From Glebionis coronaria (lineage: Eukaryota > Streptophyta > Magnoliopsida > Asterales > Asteraceae), in the NCBI GenBank assembly GCA_025667525.1, contig CM046877.1, forward strand, positions 262,295,706 to 262,359,705: DNA of 64,000 nucleotides, read 5' to 3'. The position numbers and the translations under genes were made by a program. The first letter of the stretch is position 1; the number at the start of each line of letters is the position of its first letter. This document shows, in pieces, positions 23,531 through 35,626 of this stretch. The notes beneath the pieces are model-generated. The model searched no databases and had not been told where the DNA came from. It saw only the letters and a list, made by a program, of their open reading frames with translations.

Positions 23531-26500
23531 AAAATTAACGATACGATATATCGTGGTAACATCGCACTGTAATTGCAAAGTGTTGTAACATAACGATAAT
23601 TCAATTTAAGATAGATACTATTCGGTTATATGTACAAATTTGTCCACCTATCAATATTTGGGCGTGAAAGAACATGGTAATCCAAAACATAAAACAGACC
23701 AACGTGGTAATCCAAAACACTAAAATTAGCTCAAGCAACAAACGGGTATAAATGTATTACGGACATAGTATATAAAAAGACTGATACACAATTAATTATA
23801 CTTCTGTTTTAGTTCTAAAACCGACATCAAACTTTTTAAGCCAATGCTCATAAACTCGAGACTCGTCATCCTGGTCGTTCTAGGAAAAAAACGGGAAGAC
23901 ATGATTGGAGAAGCTAAGAAAGTAGGTATATCATATCTCAAAGCAGTAAAATGAAGATATTCGTTCCAAAAAAAATAAAGACAACCCACATTGCTCAAGC
24001 AACAAAAAAAGATGGGTTCATAGTTTCTTACATGTTTTTTCTGTTCTCTTTTTCCATTCAATAACTCACAATAAAAGGACAATAAAGAGGTTCACATTAC
24101 ATGAAAAACTTGAGATTTTGTTATATGAGTTTGTTACAAGTTGGAGCGAGACATCAACTCATTGTCATTTGTCAGTTTTTTTAATGAAGAGAGCCACCAT
24201 TACTTCTGCACACACACAAAAGATTAAAAATTAAAACAAGAATGACACTTTAATTCAGACATGAATAAAGTTTAGAACTTTAAAAGGTATGAAGACGCGC
24301 TCTTCGCTTCGACGTGTTTTCTTTAAGCTGTCTACAATGTAACTCGTGTTTTTCAAAAAAGTAAATATTATGTCAACATTCACAATGGTTTTATAGTATC
24401 GTGCAAGCTATCTTTCTCTATGTGCCATCTGGTCGTTCTGGTCGTTATGAAATGTATTATATGTGTCATAGATGATTGACTGAGATACAAATATTAGCCA
24501 TTTAAAGCATATATATATATATATGCTTCCAATTAATATTATATTCCGATAATGAAATGGATTAACAAAACTCACAAATGTTCAAAATAATAGCTTTAGG
24601 CTCAAGTCTATAATATTTTTTCCCCTTCATAAACAGAAAAGGAAAAAAATAGAAAGAATAAACATCACTTGGTGATAAGTAGCATCTTTGAACCAAATTA
24701 GTCGAATAAAACAGTAAGTATCAGAATTCGAAAATCATAAATACACAAATCTATAGTAATTCTATCAATAACTTAAAAAGACATACACTAACCCGGACTA
24801 CACTATTTATTTTTAAAAAAAGTTATATTTATATAGATATTTAGAAAAAAATTATATAATTTTTTTATATTAAGATTATAATTTAGTGATCGCTTTATAT
24901 ATATAAATATATTTTAAAAATATATATTTATTTATATTCGGTTTTCGATTCCATTTTCAAACTCATATCTTACCCTAAAACCGAATGTAGTTTAGTTCAG
25001 TTCGGTTTTGGCGAATTTGATCCGACTTTGATTCGTTTCAGTTATTAGTTGGGTTTGATGCTGTTCGGGTTTGGATCGAAATCGATTTCTTTTTTATCCC
25101 CTTTGGGTTTATTTGATTTCTTTGTGTAACCCACATGATGTCAGTATAGACACAGGTAAGTCCCACTGTCCACTAAAAAATTTCAATTATCTCAGCAACA
25201 CAAATAAGTCTAAGTCTGATATTATTAGAATATGAAAAATGACATAACAAACCCCTCGTTAACTTTGATTTTGAACCAAAATGATTTTTGATAATAAAAA
25301 ATGAAAGCATTGTTATAAACTTGACGAAGGTAAAACACACCAGTAGACAACTCAAATACACATTTGAACTTGGATGAACAAATATTATATTCCAAATGAA
25401 ACTTGCATGACATATTCACATGTATGCAAATCAAACATCAATTAACGGCATACTGATAAGTCATTTTAAATTAATATATAACATTTGAGCATACCAAATT
25501 TAGGCAACTATAAATTTTCATTCTATACAAAGTTAAGTGAAAAAGCATAAGAGGCGTTCTTGTCTTGCTTTCTTTTGCAGCAGTCTCATACACCATCAGG
25601 ATTATAGTTCTTATGGTCTTGAATGAAGCATTCATGTGCATACTTTGTGGTCCAGCTTTTGCTGCAATGTTATTGCTCGACCATCCAACGCTCTCAACTC
25701 TTGTGGTCTAGCTTTTGCTACAACTTTATTGCTCGATTCCCCGACATTCGCAGCTCTTACCGCTTCTACTTCACTACTTGACCCGTCTAAATAAATTTAG
25801 CCATGGAAAATGCAAGGTCTTCTGCTGGACGGTAAGGAACCGCGCCGCCAACTTAATGAATCTACATTAAAAACACACTATAATTGAATAACAAAAATTT
25901 AATGCTATTGTTATGAAAGATAAGTAAAAACCTTGCAAGCAATGTGTTTCTTGTAAGAGAAACATCTGCCAACCACTCGGGTTATTGGTCGTTTAGGTTA
26001 CTCTCGTCCCACACTCTCAACAATCCAGCAAGTGGAGCAAAAACATTACTTCTTAAAGAGGTTCTTTTTTTGTCATCAAATCATGTCCATGGTTGTCTAA
26101 CAGTTAGGAATTCTACTACTGTGTCAATTCTAGCTATCATGAAGGGAAACGTCAAGATATTGGCCGTCTGTTGTTGGTTTGGTTGGCCTTTTCTTGGCTA
26201 CTTAGGTGTGTTGTTGTTCAAAGAGTAGGCTCCACATACCTGAACACAGATAGTGACTGGTTTCGTAGTTGCTTTACAAAGGTAATCAGCAGCGCAACAG
26301 ATAGCGATTTCTCTTATATCCTAACTCACTTTTCATATCACCACAAAATTCAAACACGCCCCCTGATAACATAGTCCACTTGCATTAACACGTTTTACAC
26401 ATTTTAATCCCCAAAACAGTCACCCACTCGTGTTTGTTTCTGGCTTACATAGCTGTCTTATTTATTTTTTGGTGATGGACCCTTAAACTATTTAATTAAG

Positions 26501-29100
26501 GGTCTAATTACTATATGAATTCCAATACATAAATGGATTGTGTATGGATACAGACACGAAAAGCAGAATATGCATAGTGCATGATAGATATGATGTGGAA
26601 AACTCACTTAAGAACATAAGAAGCTATCAGCAACATGGGTTCTCCTACAAACGTTTTTTAAATCCTTTGACATATGCAGCAAGGTCTCCTTCAATAAACC
26701 TTGCCTAATATAGCACCAATAATTAGTTATAATTATTGATGTTTGAATCTGTTTCAATTGAAACTACAAAAAAATGATGAAACTTACCATCTAGTCTCTT
26801 TCCGCCTCTTTATTATCTCATCAACAACCTGTGCGTGCATTAGACCATGTTAGGTTCAATAATTTTAATAAATGATGCTCAAATTTATACAAAAATGTAG
26901 GACACGTCAGTAGTTGAGGTTGTAAACACGCGAAATACAAAGCATGACTGTCTTCAGAAAACAACATTGGTACTGACTTTGGAACACAACATATTTTAAC
27001 CAACACACCGAAGACATCATGGCGTCGCGACCACTAAATCCAGAGACGCTAACTACAACCAGCGCTACCTGACATGATATAGATCATGGCTAATATCATG
27101 TTTAAAATATTGATGAGTTGCGGATGTTGCAGAAAGAAAACATGTGGTTCTCAGGCCTGATCTTTATTGTAGGTGTAGTGTTCTGCCTGGCTAACATTCG
27201 TGGTGGTGGTGGTGAATATAGTGAATAATGGCATGAGGACGGGTCACTTGATCTCTTCCTTTGTTGACTGCTCATGTTGGTGTTATGGACATGCTTAGGT
27301 TTCACAAGTTTACAATTGGTAAGTCTGTATAGGCTGGTTTTAGTTACAGAGTGTTTGGATTTGCGTTTCAAATTTGATTATTACTCCCATCCCGCGAGGG
27401 GCGTCTCCTGTAGTTCACATGTTTATTTCGGACAAAAGTGTATTGACTTTCAACCAGACTTGACTCTTATAAAAACAACTGATTTTGGTCATGTTTAGTA
27501 ACTGTGTAGGTTGAGTATGACAAATGTATATGATATCAGTGAAAGTAAGCATACCTTCTTCCTCATGAATAACATTTTAAATAACATCAACATTAGATGT
27601 TGCAGCTTCAATGGCTGATGCATTTTGCGTGGGACATTGTTCACCTGCTATTCTTACTTCTTATGTTGAACTTTTCTTGGAGCGGTTACTGCAGATGAGT
27701 TAGGGACGACACTCTACTTCATGGCTAGTACCTTCAATAATAATCAGTTTACAGTAAGGGGAAATCGGCCAATAACAGAAATAATTGAATATCTTTCTGG
27801 TTACTTGCTCAAACTATTTCAGTCCCCGACACAAAATAAACTTCTAAAAATTCGGACAAATAATAAAGTTATCCTTTAAGTTGAGCCAAAATTAGCTAAT
27901 CACTTATTTTAACTTTAAAATGAAATACTTATACTTACGCTTAACATAATATGTTTCCTTTTTTGCAAAAAAAATGTATTTCATGGATGCCTTGTTTATT
28001 TTAACTCACTTTTCTTACACAGTTAGAACTTGCAAAAACACTTGAATATCATAATTCTTATTCTTACATTTTCAAACGGCCAAAGCACGTCCACAGAAAG
28101 GTGTTTACACAGTGTATTAGTTTAGAGATGATTGTGTGACTTTAATGATTCGATATGCATAACTACTTAATAAAGCACATCCAAACACCCCTAAATCCAA
28201 GCTGATAGCCAAAAAAGGAAGACGGATTTTGGTATTCCTACAGTTTGATGCCAACTACGTTTACTTGAGTTACTTTGCAGCATATTTCAGGCATCGTTTG
28301 CATTTTTATAATACGGATTATATATGTTTACAATCCTACAATACGTTACACATCTTTACGTCAAGATTTTCTGTTCAAATTTTTATTTGATATATTATAT
28401 ATTATGAATAACAATCTAAATAAATGATGTAGGCGATTTTCTTCTATTTTCTTTGTAAAAAAGACATTATCAATTTGGTAACATGCTAAAGTATGAGCTT
28501 ATTGGGTTTTCTATTTTCAAAGCGCATAAGTCGCAATATAATCCAAATATCAATTTCAGCTTGTAGATTTTTCCAGTTTACCTCTGATATAGTACTCTAG
28601 AAGATTTTAACTCAGTTGTACTTCCTTCCAGCTTATTCGGAACTGTTCCAGAAGCAATAAGATCATCAAAAAGTTAATATCTAAACGAAGGTGAGCACTA
28701 CTGGCCGAAAGTTACTGTCTACTCCTCCCCGGTACCTAAAATTTAAGTCAAGACGTAAGCGCTAGTAGAGGGGTGGCAAAAATGGTTGAACGTTATATTA
28801 GCACGCGCGTGATAATAAAGTGGTTGTTTACTGTTCTCTGGATGAAGTTTTGTGAGCCTTAGTAGCATTTATAACAAAGCAAATTTATCTAAAACTCGAA
28901 AAAGCTACTTACAAAATATTTTGCTTAATCTTTCTTAATGAAGCATTCTAAATCTTGGTCTATCTACTGAATCATGGATCGAATAACCAAGTTCCTGTTG
29001 CGTCCTCATGTGAACTCCCACTATTTCGTCTACCACCTAGATCGAATGATGAAGCAACCTCGTGCTACTAAGGCTGTGGCCAACCACCGACATAAGAAAT
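23531..29100. other. Gene-poor AT-rich region, mostly unassigned
   Basis: No gene is supported. The minus-strand ORF at 23792-24082 and a PPPP-containing ORF at 27102-27371 have no recognised domain. Small features are an (AT)n tract near 24511-24524, TTCGGTTT-rich sequence at 24938-25090, and a duplicated phrase TGGTC(C/T)AGCTTTTGCT(G/A)CAA in 25650-25730. Part of it may belong to the Helitron ending at 23487, which could carry captured gene pieces; this is inference only. Confidence 0.4.
24938..25090. repeat. TTCGGTTT-type degenerate repeat
   Basis: Repeated TTCGGTTTT/GTTCGGGTTTGG phrases of the kind dispersed in many plant genomes. They are preceded by a very AT-rich tract (24810-24930). 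Confidence 0.35.
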
Positions 29101-29284
29101 CTCTATGTTTATGTCAAAATATTTGACATGGAAAATATGAGAGCGTAAACTTGACACTGATATATGTCTTCAGTTGCTCATAGAGCTACAAAACGCAAAG
29201 TCATACAAATATAGAATATCAGCCTAACCCATTTTTAGGCTCTCATATTTTCCATGTCAAATATTTTGACATAAACATACAGAG
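29101..29284. repeat. Foldback (inverted) repeat
   Basis: Arms of 44-46 bp at 29101-29144 and 29239-29284 are perfect inverted copies except for a 2-bp indel, around a 94-bp loop. A ~60-bp direct repeat (29182-29240 and 29281-29341) overlaps the right arm. No terminal target duplication was recognised. Confidence 0.75.
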
Positions 29285-30966
29285 CTACAAAACTCAAAGT
29301 CATACATATATAAAATATCAGCCTAACCCATTTTTATAACCCAATATATACTTTTTAGTCTAAGCGATACTTCCCAGCCTTTCTTTTAATAGAAAGATAA
29401 AAGTAGATTCAACAATGACAACTTCTTCATTTGCGTCTTCATCTTTTCTCAGACATAGAGCATTTAAGCAGGACTCATGAATTTTAAGAATAAAAATTTT
29501 GTTATCATGAATACCGAAAAAATGTAAGATCCTGCAGACTAAATATATTGCATACATTTTTTCTTGCGAGAGTTAGGTACATCTTCATAATCATTCACTT
29601 GAGAAGCATCACTATCCAGCTAGTCCACAAATTTTGCAAGAGGAGTGTATTAAATGTCAGTGGCTTGAACGAAAGTTCTGCAAGACAAACAAACCACATT
29701 AGAAATTTACTTAGAAAAGCTTTAGAGATCTTCATGTGACATGCTTTCAAACTATAGAAATCTTAGTTGTTACAAATCTGAGGATACCATGTCAACATGA
29801 TCTCAGCAAAACAGGACCAACTGAGGAGTTGAGTATTTCACTAAAGGTCCATAAGATATATTACATACCCGCTGTTATTAGGAAAGCAAGATGTAAAAAA
29901 GAAAAAGTGTCTCAGAACACCCAACCCATAATTAAAACCTAGTTTTGACCCATTACCCAGATGGTAGCCCCGCTCTGCATATTTGCTATCTATACATCAC
30001 CTAATGCTTTTATTAAAAGCTAATATTAGAGTAAATCAGTATTAGCCTACTTTGTAATCTCAAGCTACTTATACCTTAATCTTATCAAATCCCATAACCG
30101 CATAAATTCATGTATCTCACCATCACAACACAATTTAAGTCTCAAATATTTAAGAAGTTCACTACGAATGATAACTTACAAAAGACACAATCAGATCATG
30201 TAACACAAATTGGGAATGAAAACATAATGCCACTTAACTTTAATTAAATCACATTACTTTACCACATAATAATAATAATAATAGTAATGATTAGAAATTC
30301 GCAATTTGATATAGTATTTAGATGCATGACTAATATAAATAGTACATACATAAGCTTTAAAGCGATATCATGTATTACTTGTTTTCAAACAATACCATGA
30401 AACAAAAGATATTAATCGGATAGTTTTTATCAATAAAAAATCCAATAGAAAATATGCAAGAAAGAGGAAAGGAATTGATTTATTGATATATAAAACGTAG
30501 TCTATCCTAAAGGCTTTCTTGTTGAAAATTATGAGTACATCCGGGTTGACATATGAGAAGGATATACCCAGTCTAAGAAAAATCCATAAGTTTCACGGCC
30601 AAAATAAATCAAATTTAGTGTCATTACACAAATATATATTCTAAAAGAGCAGAACCTAGTATGCCCTATTCAGTAATTTACAACCTACAAAGAAACCCAA
30701 AGTTTATCAAAGCACAAAAATTACATATTCAAGCAATTCTAATAAGCAAGGATACCATGTCAATTTATCGGATACTACAAAAATATAAAAATCAGTTAGA
30801 ATGACCATTCCAAGCTTTTTAATTAGACTGTTAAGCATTTGACTTTCTAATAGCAGTTTATGTGTTTAAAAACACTCAGAAACGAACCATTCCCTATAAA
30901 CTATAACCATTGGCACTCTTAATAACAAATCTTATACACCATTAGAAAACATATGATGGGACTTAC
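29285..30966. other. No gene seen
   Basis: AT-rich sequence with several short ORFs without recognisable domains and an (ATA)n tract near 30268-30281. If the minus-strand exon at 30967-31074 is real, this could include its downstream introns. Confidence 0.35.
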
Positions 30967-31074
30967 TAATGGTGGTTGGAGTGAAGGCCACAGTGGAAGG
31001 TTCAATTGCAACTCTCACGGTTTTTCTAGCCATCTTGTTTGTTCATATAAGTCGCACCTCAAATCATCCTCCAC
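30967..31074 (-). other. Putative coding exon with start codon, unidentified gene
   Basis: On the minus strand, an acceptor-like TTTTTGTAATTAG precedes an exon in which ATG (31033-31031) in good context (ACAAGATGGC) opens 22 codons, MARKTVRVAIEPSTVAF onward, and ends at a GTAAGT donor (30966-30961). Upstream (31100-31640) is CT-rich, 5'-UTR-like sequence with a TATA-like CATAAAAAG near 31605. I recognise no family and cannot place further exons. It could be a host gene start, a captured fragment, or chance. Confidence 0.25.
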
Positions 31075-32539
31075 CTAATTACAAAAACGAATTAATTTGC
31101 ATCATAGAATCATCTTAACTTCATATAAACCCAAAAAATGGAAAGAAGAAAAACCCAATTTTTTTTCATATCCCGTTCTTGAAACATGGCACTCCCCACC
31201 AGATATAGGGTGTACCCCTTTTCTTTAACTCACCAGAATAGTTGCCACACCACCCTCTTTGGATAATTTTCTCTTTTAGAGAGAAAAACCTCATTTGTTC
31301 TAAAAAAAACAACTGCACGATGAGCCTCCTAGGTATCCTAAACCATCAACCCGAAACATCAATCAACCATCGTTGATGGCGAAGATGGTGGCAATGGTGG
31401 ATCTGGTGACTATGGTGGTGGTTGTGGTTTTTAGAGAAAGAAAGAGAACCAACACAAAACACCAAAGCCACCAAGCACACTGAAACCACCTAGTCCACCG
31501 AAACCATGGTCATTGGTTTGGTAGACGACGGAAAAAATGGCGGCGGTAGTGCTGTATGGTTGGTTGGAGAGAGCAGGTTTAGAGAGAGATGATACAAGGG
31601 TTTAGGCACTTTTTATGGAGAAGGATTAGGGTTAATGAGGGGTTGAGGGTGGGTTACAACTGGATTAACATATCTTCTGGAATTTGACTTGATTTTCCTA
31701 TGTCAACTTTAAGATTCCTATATTTCCTTATTTAGTTTCAATATTTCAGAAAATAAGGTGACATTTCCGAAAATAAGGTGGTTGAAAGAAAAATGGTTTT
31801 TCTTTTATAAAGGGGTAGAGAAGAGATAGACTATGATTAGATTAGAATTAGAAAGTATTAACATTGCCTTGCACGATAAGAAAAGACTAACTTACTTAAG
31901 TTGGTTTATGAGAATTTCTTATTTGACTTAGGAGGTGCCTATCTCCCGTTTCTATAATGAAAAGGTATTTGTTTAGAAGGGGAGCCAAGATTTTGAGTTG
32001 AAAGAGGCTATAATTTACTCTAAATGACCTATGCATCTCTTATGAACGAGCAAATTATGTTCAATCATCATAGCTAAAAAAGATTTGGACATCCAGTGTA
32101 ATGTAAATATAAGCACAAAACCACTAATTATATCAAAGTTTTATTTAACATATGAGGCATCACAGAAATATCCGATCAAAAGATATTAATTTTCCCAAAA
32201 AAAAGAAAAAAATGAATTGATTACTCTAAAACATTTAGTTAAAGTGTGCTACATATACTAATTTTTTCATGTTCTCATTGTTAAATTACCATATGTTATT
32301 TTAGACCATCAACTTCTTTGTTGATGGATTTTGGAATATTTTTTTCTAGATGCTATTTTAAAGGAAATGAAATTTATTCATGTTTATTAAGTAATCTTTT
32401 TATTTTTACTTGTTAACAATTAAGTGTAGTTAAATATTTTGCATTTTTTTATTTTGAATTATGGTAAATGAAACATGTTTATTTGACAAAGGGTACTGCT
32501 TATTAGATTATGAAATGGTTAAAACATCAAATTTGGTCC
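31075..32539. other. No gene seen
   Basis: The left part could be the promoter and leader of the putative minus-strand exon. It has CT/GA-rich simple sequence near 31250-31290 and 31560-31590, and GGTGGT-rich sequence near 31375-31430. The rest is AT-rich and unassigned. Confidence 0.35.
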
Positions 32540-32926
32540 TAACAACACATGTATTTATCTTAGGACTTGTTTTTTTTGGTTAATTAGATAAGTGTTTATG
32601 CACTACCATTTTATCTTATGAACATATCTTTTAGGACTCGTGAATGTACCTCAAAACATAATGGAAGGTTATATAATAGAACACCGTAAAACATCCTTGT
32701 ATGTGATATATTAGGACCCGTTTTGGTATTATAAGACATTTTTATGGGACTAAATAATTAGTTTTATAATGTTCGTGTTTATTAGAACTCATATAAGTGT
32801 CATAAATATCCATTACAACCCTTACCTAGAGGACACATTTATATTGGTCTTATCAGGTTAAAGGTCCTATAAGCATAGTTTATAAGGCATTAACCGGTGT
32901 CCTAAAAACTTATTTTTTTTGTAGTG
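32540..32926. mobile_element. CACTA-type element terminus (partial)
   Basis: The right edge (32914-32926) ends TTTTTTTTGTAGTG, the reverse complement of the CACTACAAAAAA terminus of plant CACTA transposons. Inside the edge, TTAGGAC(C/T)-like motifs recur on both strands (near 32570, 32633, 32710, 32866 and 32900), like subterminal repeats. The opposite CACTA end and a 3-bp target duplication were not found, so the extent is uncertain. Confidence 0.45.
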
Positions 32927-33736
32927 AGAGAAAACCCAGTTCAATTTTGTGAAATATGTATAACTTCAAATCTCCAAGTGTGTGAACATCTCAATTATCT
33001 TTAGACAATATATATAGGAAAATGTTTATAAATTGTTTTATGATCACTAAAATCAAAGCATTCATGTTAAATATACGTAGACTCCAAATCTCGAGACCAA
33101 TAAACGTACTTTCGCAACTATATGAAACCGAAAATTAAAAATTGAAAAACAATTGGTGTGTTAGTTTTGCCTAGCTTTGGGCTTAGATATTAAATTCACT
33201 CACATTTGTTCTACTTAATTGTTTTTTAGTAATATAGTTTACTAAGTAACCCTTTAAACCAAACAAAAAAAGGTTGAAAAAAAAGTTATAACTTTATTTA
33301 AAATTTATTTAAACTCACAACAAGTAAAATATGAATAAGTCACTTTAAATATTTGTAAGAAAGAATCACTTTCACTCTAAACAGTGCAAATATTTGAAAA
33401 TGAATCACTTTTACTTTATACATTTGCAAAAATGTATCACTTTAACATATACGGGTTATGAGTTGTCATGCATGTTATATTGTTAGATACATTTAGGGAA
33501 ATATTTTTATATTAGAAGATGCTTTCAATGAGACTTGTTGTACACATGTTTAAAAAAAGACTTGTTGTACACTAGAACAATAATGCAATTCCTGCTATCA
33601 TTTTCTGGAAACATAACTTCACACCACATAACATTACTTATAACTTGTATAACAATAGAAATTTAAAGCAAGTAGTGATTTTCTTTTAGTTTAGGTCACT
33701 TAATTGTATCACTAAGAGTCACAAGATTTTTAGACG
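32927..33736. other. No gene seen
   Basis: AT-rich. Three imperfect copies of a phrase containing AATCACTTT(C/A)ACT or TATCACTTTAAC with nearby ATTTG(C/T)A(A/G) occur at 33325-33450. No ORF is supported. Confidence 0.4.
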
Positions 33737-34040
33737 GAATGTGCGTGACCTGAAATTCTATGCAATGATAACGGCCATGTTACTTATCTAGACCTTACAA
33801 ACAAACCCTTTACGAGATCTATAACCACAACAGCCTTAAATGCTTATACCTCTGCGATAATTATCTTACTGGTGAGTTCCCTAAGGTTTTGTATAAGTGT
33901 TCTAACTTCTAACTTAATTAAACTCAAAATATGGAAAAATGGTTTTACTGGAGTGTTGCCTAAGATATTGATCGTCTTTCACTACTTTAGCCGATTTATT
34001 TTGGATCTTATAACTTCATTGGTGATATACCTCCTGAAGG
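33737..34040 (+). pseudogene. N-terminal LRR fragment of a second HSL3-like kinase
   Basis: Reading through the breaks gives an N-terminal cap resembling PEILCNDNGHVTYLDL, then LKCLYLCDNYLTGEFPKVL, KIWKNGFTGVLPK and SYNFIGDIPPEG. These are plant LRRs in the order found near the start of HSL3-like receptors (NxVTxLxL, then xGEFPxVLYxCS). It carries a TGA in place of the expected Trp codon (33746), a stop and frameshift near 33909, and missing repeats. It is on the same strand as the intact kinase at 2-8664. It ends at the LTR of the next retrotransposon, which probably truncated it. Confidence 0.7.
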
Positions 34041-34832
34041 TTTATATGTAGTTCATAACAATTATTTAAAACCCTAAAACCCTAAACAAGATCAAAGCAC
34101 ATAGCGGAAGCGATTTAACAAGGTCATAATAATAACACAATTATAATTAATCGAATTAGGGTTACATACCTTTATCCTAGAGAAGATCCACAAGATAACG
34201 GAACCAACACCAATTAGGGTTTACCACGAACACCACCAAGATATAGTCTAAAGTAAGACTATATTACGTTCTTGTACACACGTAATACAACGAGCTAATC
34301 GTGATTCTAGCACAAACAAACCAAGCTTCAACGCTTGTGGAATATCTACCCAACAACCCTAGAGAGGGGCTAGGACTAGATAAATTGGAAGAACAAAAGT
34401 CAACGAAAAACCCTTTAGGGTTGTTGTTGCAATCGCAGGAAGGAGAAGAGGGAGAGGGACAAAAAATTATGAAGGCCTTGGGGTGTTTATATAGGCTTGG
34501 CAAATCTTGGGCTCCAAGTAATAAACATGTATTAGGAAAGAAAAAACTTTCTCTTTCCCCCTCCCTTGTTTGGCCGACGGTCGCAACCCCCCACAAGGGG
34601 TGTTTGCGTAATTTTTGTCTTTCTTCTTTTCCCTTGTATTTGTTTCCATAACGCTCGTTTATACTTAACTCTTAATTATTAACGATCGTTAGTTAAGCTT
34701 TGGTTTGATTTAATAAATATAATAAATATATTTAATTAAATAAAATTAACCCTTTACGTAATGTGTGCAATCCCGTAATCCCGAGTTCGATCCTGTCACA
34801 CGACTATTAATTTTTAAGTCCATAAATTTTCA
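34041..34832 (-). repeat. 3' LTR of copia-2 (left edge approximate)
   Basis: The right edge is set by CA followed by GCTCCCACTT, the complement of the polypurine tract. The left edge is uncertain, between 34035 and 34060. A minus-strand TATATAAA promoter site lies near 34475. Overlapping ORFs on both strands at 34264-34651 are treated as incidental. Confidence 0.6.
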
Positions 34833-35626
34833 GCTCCCACTTGGACAAAATTCGAATATCGTGATTACATTGACTAACGTCTAGTTACACTAGCAATGTC
34901 ACTAGTACAACTCGGGTAAGGTTTCCTGGACAAGAACCTTTTAATGAATCATCATTATTATTATCCTTTCATTTCAAATACAACGTTAATAAGGATATGG
35001 ATCTTAGTCATTCCTTTCATTAACTATTCTGTTTCTCGTTTACGGATATAGCAAGATTACCAAAACACATTTGGGTGTGGCCACACAAACATCTTACTAT
35101 TCCCCCGAGGGGCCCAATCGTATTATACTTCAAAATAATTTGAAGGAAACAAATCCCATTTTGACTACAAGCAAAACACATGAACTTTGCAATACTTCTG
35201 AAAATAACCCTTATAGCTACCAGTTACGTTTAGCGTTAAGTTATCTCACAAAAATGCACTACATTCAATGCAGTTTCCCGATATCTCAGGTCTAAGGATA
35301 ACTATTTATTATTTACTTAATGACAAAGATCCATAAAGTAAAATCATACAGTTGGGATAAGTCTAATATTTGATCCATCAAATATCATCCAAAATTGACC
35401 AATATACTTTCAAGTATACTCTGTCACTATTTTGAATTGTCTTAGTTTAATAATACTCCCATATTATTAATTGACAACGGACATTTAGAAACATCATAAT
35501 GCTCATGGATTAAAACATGTAAAATAGGATACAAAATCAAATAACCGAAATATAAACGAAACTCAAACTTTATTTCATCAATTCAATAATGTCTTAACAT
35601 CCTTTATCCAAATACTAATCACAGAT

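Noticed and set aside
23792..24082. Minus-strand ORF of 96 residues as a gene
   Set aside because: No domain, no splice or promoter context, and it lies in AT-rich repeat-like sequence; at most a captured fragment.
24510..24525. (AT)n microsatellite
   Set aside because: Short and common in plant DNA; no further significance seen.
34264..34651. Overlapping ORFs of 110 and 116 residues on opposite strands
   Set aside because: They lie within the copia-2 LTR and have no recognisable domain; both being open is compositional.
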